NCBI GenBank assembly: GCA_027489955.1
Contig: JAIXYZ010000004.1
Location: forward strand, 224,672 to 282,701
Length of the DNA: 58,030 nt
Reading direction: 5' to 3'
Source: Hyphomicrobiales bacterium
GTDB taxonomy: Bacteria > Pseudomonadota > Alphaproteobacteria > Rhizobiales > Beijerinckiaceae
Every line of letters starts with the position of its first letter. The first letter of the stretch is position 1. The notes under the pieces were generated by a model, which was not told the origin of the DNA, ran no database searches, and saw only the letters and a program-made list of their open reading frames with translations. Of this stretch, positions 52,159 to 58,030 are shown one piece after another. Position numbers and translations under genes: made by a program.

Positions 52159-53616
52159 TCAGGGCTCAGGGCGGAAGCCCGGTCCCCAGAGGCGGCCCGA
52201 CCCGAAGATCGCCTCGCCCAGTCCGGCCCGCTCGATGGCGATCGCGCATTCGCGCCGCGCGTCCCCGACGATCGCCTCCTCGTCCAGGCCGAGCACCCGG
52301 CGATCGCGCATCAGGACGCGGCCGCCGACGATGACCGTGTCCACGTCGGCGGCGCCGGCATAGTGCAGGAGCTGGTGGACGGGCATGTTGAGTGGCGCGA
52401 GATGCGCCCTGCCGGCGCCGATCGCGATGAGATCGGCCTTCTTGCCCACTTCGAGCGACCCGATCTCGTGCTCCAGCCCGAGCGCCCGCGCCGCGTCGAT
52501 GGTGATCATCTCCAGCGCCTCGCCGGGCGGCATGGCCGAAAGGTCGCGCAGGTGGCGGCGCTGGATGCGCATCGCCTCCAGGGCATGGCGGAGCATGTCG
52601 TTGCCGCGGTCGGGCGAGGCCGCGTCGGAGCCGACAGCCACCGTCACCCCGGCCGCCTTCAGCTCCGGCACCGGGCATCGGCCCAGCAGCGAGACGAGCG
52701 CCATGGGATTGTGCACGACCTTGGTGTCCGTGTCGGCCAGGAGGTGGATCTCGTCGGGCTCGATGTCCACGCAATGGGACAGGAGCACATCGGGGCCGAG
52801 GAAGCCGTTCTCGTGCGCCGCGCGGATCGTCCCGGCCTGGTGGTTGTCCTGCGTCACCGGCACATTGAGGGCGCGGGACAGGGCGCGTACCTCCCGGTTC
52901 TGCACCGCGAAGAGGTCCCGCAGCGCGTCGGAGGAGTCCGAGCGGCCGGGCCAGTGCAGCGGGGCGAAGAGGAAGGTGCGGATGCGGCCCGCCGCGGCAC
53001 CGTTCCACCGGCGCACGAGGTCCTCGCTGGTGCGCAGCTGCTCGTCGAAACCGACCTGGCGCTCGCGGGCGGCATCGCCCGTCCAGCGCGCGAAGGTGCG
53101 CGGGAAGGGCGGCGCGCAGGGCCCGACGGCCAGCACGCTGCGCAGCCCGGCCTCGTCGTAGGCGCGCGCGTGAAGGTCGCCATACACGGGCTCGTCGGTG
53201 CGGATGATGTAGCCGCCCAGGATCGACAGGCCGCAGGTGACCCCGCCCTTCAGCCGCTCCAGAGCCGAGAGGCGGGCATCGGCCTGCCAGAAGTCCGGGC
53301 TGGAGGCGGTCGCATAGACCCTCTGGACGATGCGCTCCCAGGCGCGCAGATCGCCATAGCCCAGCGTCTTGACGAGGTAATGGCCCGCATGGGCGTGGGC
53401 GTCGACGAAGCCGGGCAGGAGGATCGCGTCGCCGGCGTCGATCCGCTCCCTCGCATCCGGGAAGCGGGCCGCGATCTCGGCCGCCGGGCCGATGGCCGCG
53501 ATCCGGTCGCCCGCGATCGCGACGGCGCCGTCCTCCAGGATGCGCCGGGCCGGGTCGACCGTGACGATCGTCGCGGCGCGGACGACGAGGTCCGCCGGAG
53601 CGCCGGCCCCGGTCAC
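52159..53616 (-). CDS. amidohydrolase family protein, last gene of the ABC importer operon
   Basis: A 485-residue amidohydrolase of the same superfamily but only distantly like the one at 49853. Motifs: ILLPGFVDAHAHAGHYLVKTL (first metal pair), FLFAPLHWPG, VTQDNHQAGTI (His259), VLLSHCVDIEPDEI and VAVGSDAASPDRGNDML (metal Asp). The H-x-x-E of deaminases is H-Q-A-G here. The start is a GTG at 53616 overlapping the stop of the permease gene (GTGA), which couples it to the importer and argues that its substrate is the imported compound. Confidence 0.85.
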   Translation of the reverse strand: MTGAGAPADLVVRAATIVTVDPARRILEDGAVAIAGDRIAAIGPAAEIAARFPDARERIDAGDAILLPGFVDAHAHAGHYLVKTLGYGDLRAWERIVQRVYATASSPDFWQADARLSALERLKGGVTCGLSILGGYIIRTDEPVYGDLHARAYDEAGLRSVLAVGPCAPPFPRTFARWTGDAARERQVGFDEQLRTSEDLVRRWNGAAAGRIRTFLFAPLHWPGRSDSSDALRDLFAVQNREVRALSRALNVPVTQDNHQAGTIRAAHENGFLGPDVLLSHCVDIEPDEIHLLADTDTKVVHNPMALVSLLGRCPVPELKAAGVTVAVGSDAASPDRGNDMLRHALEAMRIQRRHLRDLSAMPPGEALEMITIDAARALGLEHEIGSLEVGKKADLIAIGAGRAHLAPLNMPVHQLLHYAGAADVDTVIVGGRVLMRDRRVLGLDEEAIVGDARRECAIAIERAGLGEAIFGSGRLWGPGFRPEP

Positions 53617-54446
53617 GGGGAGGCCGGCTCGCCGGCCGGGCGCGAGCGCCGGCCGAACAGAGTCGCGCCGCCCATCATCGCCAGCGACACCGCCATGAGC
53701 AGCGTCGCGACCGCCGGGATCAGCGGCGAGATGTCGAAGTCGATGTTCTCGAACAGCTTGCGCGGCAGCGTCTTGGTAGAGACGCCCGACAGGAAGAACG
53801 ACACGACGGCCTCGTCGAACGACGCCAGGAACGCGAACACGCCGCCCACCGCGACGGCGGGAAAGATCAGCGGAAAGGTCACCAGGCGGAACGCCTGGAA
53901 CCGCGTGGCGCCGAGATTGACCGCGGCAAGTTCCAGCGACCGGTCCACCCGGTACAGCGCGGCCGAGACGGTCAGGACGACGAAGGGCACGGCCAGCGCC
54001 GTGTGGGCGATGACGAAGCCCGGGACCGTGCCCGACAGGCCCAGCGGCGTGAAGCTGAGATACAGCGCGATGCCGAGCACGATATGGGGCACGATGAGCG
54101 GGGCCAGCGTCAGCGCGGTCAGGGCGCGCTTGCCTACCAGCGCGCCGCGCACCAGGGCGACCGCCGCCATGGTGCCGATGACGACCGAGGAGAGGGTCGT
54201 CAAAAGGGCGATCTTGATGCTGTAGAACGTGGCCTCCTGCCATTCCGGGTCCGACAGGAACTCGCGGTACCAGGCGAGCGTCAGGTCCCGCGGCGGGAAG
54301 GTGAGGAAGCGCGCGCCGCCGAGCGACATGGGCACCACGATCACGATCGGCAGCAGCAGGAAGCAGAGGATCATGACGAGCACGGCCGCGCCGACGATGT
54401 CGGCGACGCCGCGGTGCGGGCTGGCCGAGCGGGTCTCAGCTTGCAT
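53613..54446 (-). CDS. ABC transporter permease, PotC-like
   Basis: A 277-residue permease with six membrane segments; the EAA loop LELAAVNLGATRFQAFRLVTFP (about 174-195) contacts the ATPase. Its place as second permease and the AFLASFDEAVVSFFLSG segment are typical of PotC, the spermidine/putrescine-type inner-membrane subunit. The start overlaps the end of the first permease gene by 11 bp. Confidence 0.93.
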   Translation of the reverse strand: MQAETRSASPHRGVADIVGAAVLVMILCFLLLPIVIVVPMSLGGARFLTFPPRDLTLAWYREFLSDPEWQEATFYSIKIALLTTLSSVVIGTMAAVALVRGALVGKRALTALTLAPLIVPHIVLGIALYLSFTPLGLSGTVPGFVIAHTALAVPFVVLTVSAALYRVDRSLELAAVNLGATRFQAFRLVTFPLIFPAVAVGGVFAFLASFDEAVVSFFLSGVSTKTLPRKLFENIDFDISPLIPAVATLLMAVSLAMMGGATLFGRRSRPAGEPASP

Positions 54447-55287
54447 GGCCGGACAGCCTCTCGACGGCTAGCGCCCGCTGGAAGACCACGGCGACGAGCA
54501 GGGTGAGCACGAGGAGCACGGTGGAGAGCGCGCCGGCGAAGCGCCAGTCCAGCAGCTCGGTCACCTGCTGGGCGATCACGGTGCCGATCATCAGCGTCTT
54601 GGGTCCGCCCACCATGGCGGGCGTGATGTAGAACCCGAGCGCCAGGATGAAGACGAAGAGCACGCCGGTGGAGACGCCGGGCAGGCTGAGCGGCAGCGTG
54701 ACCTTCCAGAACGTCATGGCGCGGCCGGCCCCCAGGTTGCGCGCCGCCAGGGACAGTTCCGGCGGGATGCCGCGCAGGGTGGAGAAGATCGGCAGGATCA
54801 TGAAGGGCAGAAGCACGTGCGTCATCGCGACGAGCACGGCGCCCTCGGTATAGAGCATCTGCAGCGGCCGGCCGATGAAGCCGAGGTCCTGGAGGACGCT
54901 GTTCACGACGCCGTTGCGCTGGAGCAGGAAGATCCACGAATAGGACCGCACCAGAACCGACGTCCAGAGCGGGACGAGCACGCAGGCGGCCACGACGAGG
55001 CCGCGCCAGCCCGTGAGCCGGGCCATGGCATAGGCGACCGGATAGCCGACGACGAGGCAGATGACGCAGCAGGCGACGCTGATCCAGATCGAGCGGCCGA
55101 AGACCCGCCAGTAGAGCTGCTGGGACCAGAGCGTCTCGTATTTGTCGAGGCTGAAATCGGGATTGAAGAAGCTGCGCGAGAGCAGGTTCGCGATCGGCCA
55201 GAAGAAGGCGAAGACCAGGACGACGATCAGCGGCGTGACGAGCAGCCACGACGCGCGGGTGCCGATCGAGGCGCCGGTCGCGCTCAT
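54436..55287 (-). CDS. ABC transporter permease, PotB-like
   Basis: A 283-residue permease with six membrane segments; the EAA loop reads LSLAARNLGAGRAMTFWKVTLP (about 174-195). SWIFLLQRNGVVNSVLQDLG is a PotB-family periplasmic loop. The ATG at 55287 overlaps the stop of the ATPase gene (ATGA). Confidence 0.93.
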   Translation of the reverse strand: MSATGASIGTRASWLLVTPLIVVLVFAFFWPIANLLSRSFFNPDFSLDKYETLWSQQLYWRVFGRSIWISVACCVICLVVGYPVAYAMARLTGWRGLVVAACVLVPLWTSVLVRSYSWIFLLQRNGVVNSVLQDLGFIGRPLQMLYTEGAVLVAMTHVLLPFMILPIFSTLRGIPPELSLAARNLGAGRAMTFWKVTLPLSLPGVSTGVLFVFILALGFYITPAMVGGPKTLMIGTVIAQQVTELLDWRFAGALSTVLLVLTLLVAVVFQRALAVERLSGHAS

Positions 55288-56387
55288 CGACCGGCTCCCG
55301 GCATGTCTCCCGAAGCGGCGAAGACGAGGGCGTCCCCGGCGGTCCATGACACCGTGGCGTCGCCGGCTGCGTCCGCGGGACCTGCGCGGAACTTGAAGGG
55401 CCGCCCGTCGCGGGTCTGGCCGACGATGGAGATGTCCGAGCCGGCATAGATCAGCTCGCCGCCCCTGACGGCGATGGAGCCGGGCCCGGCGCCGGGCCGG
55501 ACCTTTTCCGGGCGGATCGACAGGACGGCGCTGCCGCCGGGGGCGATGGCCTCCCGGGTGCGGCCCGCCGGGCGCCCGAAGACCCGCTCGCCGCCGGGCA
55601 GGTCCAGGGCGACGATGCCGTTCTCGACGGCATGAACCGTTCCGGTGAGCAGGTTGGTGTCGCCCACGAAGTCGGCGACGAAGATGGATTGCGGCTCGTC
55701 GTAGAGGTCGCGCGGGGCGGACAGCTGCTCGATGACGCCGTGGTTCATCACCGCGACGCGGTCGGACATGGTCAGCGCTTCCTGCTGGTCGTGCGTGACG
55801 TAGATGACCGTGGCGCCGAGCTGGCGCTGGAGCTGCTTGATCTCGATCTGCATGTGCTCGCGCAGCTTCTTGTCGAGGGCGCCGAGCGGCTCGTCCATGA
55901 GGATGACGGGCGGGTTGAACACGGTGGCGCGGGCGAGCGCGACACGCTGCTGCTGGCCGCCGGACAATTGCGTGATCTGGCGGCCGCCATAGCCGGCGAG
56001 CTGCACCTTGGCGAGGGCGTCGGCGACGCGCGCCGCGATGTCGGCCTTGCCGACCTTCCGCATCTGCAGGGGGAACGCGATGTTCTCCGCCACGCTCATG
56101 TGGGGGAACAGGGCGTATTTCTGGAAGACCATGCCGAGGTTGCGGTGGTTCGGGTCGACGCGGGTCATGTCCCGCCCGCCGATGGCGATCGTGCCGTCGT
56201 CGGGGATCTCGAACCCGGCAATCATCATCAGCAGGGTCGTCTTGCCGGAACCCGAGGGGCCGAGGAGCGAGATGAATTCGCCCGCGCGCACGTCGAGCGA
56301 GACGTCGTTCACGGCCGTGACCGAACCGTAGCGCCGGGAGACGCCGCTGATGGTGACCGCGGCGCCGCGCACCGTGCCTTGGCTCAT
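55284..56387 (-). CDS. ABC transporter ATP-binding protein, PotA-like
   Basis: A 367-residue ATPase with Walker [10 protein letters not shown] (about 43-51), signature LSGGQQQR and Walker [13 protein letters not shown], then a C-terminal TOBE domain (about 260-360) with [12 protein letters not shown], as in spermidine/putrescine and Fe3+-type importers. An in-frame GTG at 56396 is an alternative start; neither has a good ribosome-binding site. It follows the binding-protein gene by 73 bp. Confidence 0.94.
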   Translation of the reverse strand: MSQGTVRGAAVTISGVSRRYGSVTAVNDVSLDVRAGEFISLLGPSGSGKTTLLMMIAGFEIPDDGTIAIGGRDMTRVDPNHRNLGMVFQKYALFPHMSVAENIAFPLQMRKVGKADIAARVADALAKVQLAGYGGRQITQLSGGQQQRVALARATVFNPPVILMDEPLGALDKKLREHMQIEIKQLQRQLGATVIYVTHDQQEALTMSDRVAVMNHGVIEQLSAPRDLYDEPQSIFVADFVGDTNLLTGTVHAVENGIVALDLPGGERVFGRPAGRTREAIAPGGSAVLSIRPEKVRPGAGPGSIAVRGGELIYAGSDISIVGQTRDGRPFKFRAGPADAAGDATVSWTAGDALVFAASGDMPGAGR

Positions 56388-56460
56388 GCTGTTCACAGGA
56401 TGCGTTCCGGAAAAAGAGGACGGCCGCGACCCCGGGAGGGTCGCGGCCGCAAGGGGTCGA

Positions 56461-57498
56461 TCAGCGCGAGATCCACTCGTTCCAGCGGCGGTTGATCTCG
56501 GCGGCGTTGGCGACCGTCCAGGCGTGGTCCTCGCGGATCATGCGGTCCAGGAAGAGGCCTGGATGCACGCTGCGGTCGGCGGCCGGGATGGATTCCAGAT
56601 AGGCCTTGTTCGCCGTGTCCCACTTCGAGGTGGCGTAGAAGCCGGCATGGCCGTCGGCGCGGGTGTAGAAGAAGTTCAGGAACTTGATGGCGTTGTCGAC
56701 GTTCGGCGCGCCCTTGAGCACGACCCAGTACGCCTCGTCCGTCGGGGCGCCGTCCCAGACGACGTTGAGCGGCAGGCCCTCGCTGACGAGGTCGAGCGCG
56801 CGGCCGGACCAGAGCTGGCCGGCGTCGATCTCCTGGGAGCGGAAGAGCTGCTGGCTCTGGTCGCCGGACTTCCACCAGGCCACGACCTGCGGCTTGATCC
56901 GGTCCAGAACCTTGAAGGCGCGGTCGTAGTCGATGGGGAAGAGCTTGTCCTTCGGCACGCCATCGGCCAGCAGCGCCGGCATCATGACGACCATGGGCGT
57001 GCCGTAATTTGGCAGGCCGCGCGGGCCGGCGAAGTCCTTGTTGAAGAAGTCGGCCCAGCTCTGCATCGGCTTGCCGCCGAACTTGTCGGAGCGGCTGACG
57101 AGGGGCAGGCCGCCGATGACGCCGAGCGTGCCGAATTCGCGGCAGCCGCCGGCGACGATGAACTTCTCCACCTGCGCCTTCTGGCAGGTGCCCTCGGCGA
57201 TGTACTCGGAGAGCTGGCGGGCATGCGTCTCGGAGGAGAGGACGATGTCCCACTCGACGCGCTTGGCCTCGCTCATCGCCTTGGTCTTGGTGGCGCGCTC
57301 GCCGGGATTGGACGCGACGAAGCGCACGCGGATCCCGGTCTCCTTGGTGAAGCTCGCGGCGATGTTCTCGCGCAGGCCGCGCTCGAACAGGCCGCCGCCC
57401 GTGACGACGACGACCTCGCCCTGGGCGAGGGCGGGCGCGGCAAGGCCCATGCCCAACGCGGTTGCAAAGATCAACGACCTGAGTTTTCCTGAGCTCAC
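56461..57498 (-). CDS. ABC transporter extracellular solute-binding protein, PotD/family 1-like
   Basis: A 345-residue periplasmic binding protein with a signal peptide cut after ALA (about residue 25). The mature start GEVVVVTGGGLFERGLRENIAASF, with VRFVASNPGERATK, belongs to the polyamine/iron-type cluster of binding proteins; WWKSGDQSQQLF and LNVVWDGAPTDEAYWVV are in its hinge and second lobe. The start is the GTG at 57498 because AGGGAGG lies 6 bp upstream and gives a normal signal peptide. First gene of the importer operon. Ligand unknown. Confidence 0.9.
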   Translation of the reverse strand: MSSGKLRSLIFATALGMGLAAPALAQGEVVVVTGGGLFERGLRENIAASFTKETGIRVRFVASNPGERATKTKAMSEAKRVEWDIVLSSETHARQLSEYIAEGTCQKAQVEKFIVAGGCREFGTLGVIGGLPLVSRSDKFGGKPMQSWADFFNKDFAGPRGLPNYGTPMVVMMPALLADGVPKDKLFPIDYDRAFKVLDRIKPQVVAWWKSGDQSQQLFRSQEIDAGQLWSGRALDLVSEGLPLNVVWDGAPTDEAYWVVLKGAPNVDNAIKFLNFFYTRADGHAGFYATSKWDTANKAYLESIPAADRSVHPGLFLDRMIREDHAWTVANAAEINRRWNEWISR

Positions 57499-57602
57499 TT
57501 TCAGCCTCCCTGACTGGTTCGTGCTGTTGAAGTCCGAAGGGGTCGCCCACAGTCCCCCGACATTCGTGAGCTCGTGGAGGCGAGTGTTGCAGAGCCCCAC
57601 GG

Positions 57603-57626
57603 ATTTGTCATCATCCTATGACAAAT
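57603..57626. promoter_or_regulatory. 24-bp interrupted palindrome, candidate operator of the importer operon
   Basis: ATTTGTCAT-CATCCT-ATGACAAAT has perfect 9-bp arms and lies 105 bp upstream of the binding-protein start. On the minus strand its centre includes TAGGAT, a possible -10 box, so a bound protein would block transcription. The HutC-type GntR regulator at 51387 is the obvious candidate, without proof. Confidence 0.55.
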
Positions 57627-57758
57627 TTCTGCCCATGTCGGGCGCGGGACGCTGCCCGCGCAAGCGGACGTCGCTCATGCGTTTGCGCTCGAAAGCGAGA
57701 CGGCTGAAGGGCTTACAGTCCGATAGCGTGGCGCCATCGAACTGCGTTCATGGCCGAT

Positions 57759-57790
57759 GGAAAAGCAGCCGGGTTCAGCCCGACCCGGCT
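57759..57790 (-). terminator. intrinsic terminator of the aldehyde dehydrogenase gene
   Basis: Read on the minus strand, AGCCGGG (57790-57784) pairs with CCCGGCT (57773-57767) around a 10-nt loop, followed by GCTTTTCC. It lies 54 bp after the aldehyde dehydrogenase stop. Confidence 0.55.
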
Positions 57791-57844
57791 GGCGTGTGTC
57801 CTGGCAGAGCGAACCCATGCGCCGGGAGGCGGCGCGGGGCCGCT

Positions 57845-58030
57845 TCAGCCGATATCGAAGGTCACGCCCTGCGCCAGTGGCAGGGTGTTGCCGTAATTGA
57901 TCGTGTTGGTCGCCCGGCGCATATAGGCCTTCCAGGCGTCGGAGCCGGCCTCGCGCCCGCCGCCGGTTTCCTTCTCGCCGCCGAACGCGCCGCCGATCTC
58001 GGCGCCTGATGGGCCGATATTGACGTTGGC
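57845..58030 (-). CDS. aldehyde dehydrogenase, ALDH7-like (C-terminal part; gene cut by window edge)
   Basis: The last 61 residues of an aldehyde dehydrogenase; the gene continues beyond the right edge. [34 protein letters not shown] and [16 protein letters not shown] are the C-terminal signature of the ALDH7 group, whose members oxidise alpha-aminoadipic semialdehyde/piperideine-6-carboxylate in lysine catabolism. The tail is the substrate-pocket and oligomerisation part; the catalytic Cys is outside the window. The frame was read from the minus strand directly. Confidence 0.88.
   Translation of the reverse strand, partial: ANVNIGPSGAEIGGAFGGEKETGGGREAGSDAWKAYMRRATNTINYGNTLPLAQGVTFDIG

Larger units (their letters stand above)
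57499..57844. other. 346-bp spacer between the importer operon and the aldehyde dehydrogenase gene, no gene seen
   Basis: It holds the importer's ribosome-binding site and untranslated leader, the 24-bp palindrome (57603-57626) and the terminator of the aldehyde dehydrogenase gene (57759-57790). Short open frames occur but none has a ribosome-binding site and family match. Confidence 0.6.

Overview
The window is a gene-dense, high-GC stretch of an alphaproteobacterial chromosome. The gene content points to Hyphomicrobiales (Rhizobiales): an argH-lptM-lysA-TIGR02302 block, HIG1-type twin-TM protein/PduO/rhomboid/etfBA/3-hydroxybutyryl-CoA dehydrogenase, a HisKA_2 histidine kinase, an exonuclease-CBS-DUF294 fusion, and the two palindromic repeat families familiar from Bradyrhizobium and Methylobacterium relatives. 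I cannot name the genus. Both ends are cut: the left edge lies inside ppa, the right edge inside an ALDH7-type aldehyde dehydrogenase. There is no phage, transposase or CRISPR array.

Layout. 1-6.8 kb: ppa, a GAF/HisKA_2 histidine kinase, a glutathione transferase, a lytic transglycosylase, a Rid-family protein, leuB, a DUF4174 protein and two small uncharacterised genes. 7-13.5 kb: terC behind a three-stem leader RNA, an SbtA-type bicarbonate transporter with an SbtB-like PII protein, an NMT1/THI5-type ABC importer, and a beta-carbonic anhydrase reading away from the importer. 13.5-22.2 kb: a repeat pair, asd, rplU-rpmA, a GNAT acetyltransferase, a DUF3833 lipoprotein, a lone TadG-like protein, purL-bolA-grxD and a small unknown gene. 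22.2-27.5 kb: a TPP-riboswitch operon thiC-thiM-thiE-thiD that runs, with an ATGA overlap, into a Tat-exported TRAP-type binding protein. 27.5-32.6 kb: a three-family repeat cluster, an orphan NodU-type carbamoyltransferase, the exonuclease-CBS-DUF294 fusion and a TlpA-like thioredoxin. 32.7-39.2 kb: argH, lptM, lysA, the large Gln-rich TIGR02302 protein and a Gly/Ala-rich lipoprotein. 39.4-44.4 kb: twin-TM protein, PagL-like deacylase, PduO, rhomboid, etfBA and 3-hydroxybutyryl-CoA dehydrogenase. 44.5-49.6 kb: two small YjfB-like proteins, an HNH nuclease, msrPQ, dsbB, a YqaA/DedA-type membrane protein, an NmrA-like protein and tRNA-Leu(CAA). 49.8-57.6 kb: an uptake and catabolic island with an amidohydrolase, a HutC-type GntR regulator and, convergently, a PotDABC-like importer operon ending in a second amidohydrolase.

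How the parts fit. The thiamine operon makes the pyrimidine moiety (ThiC), salvages the thiazole (ThiM), phosphorylates the pyrimidine (ThiD) and joins them (ThiE) under TPP control; the TRAP binding protein at its end suggests a thiamine-related ligand nobody has assigned, but no TRAP membrane subunits are present here. SbtA/SbtB and the carbonic anhydrase could cooperate in bicarbonate supply. The 3' island looks like import plus hydrolysis of a small nitrogenous compound; a perfect 24-bp palindrome upstream of the binding-protein gene is a candidate operator. The most interesting items for follow-up are the riboswitch-controlled TRAP binding protein, the terC leader RNA, the sbtAB unit with its own palindromes, and the amidohydrolase/ABC island whose two hydrolases both lack the usual Glu after the second metal-binding His.
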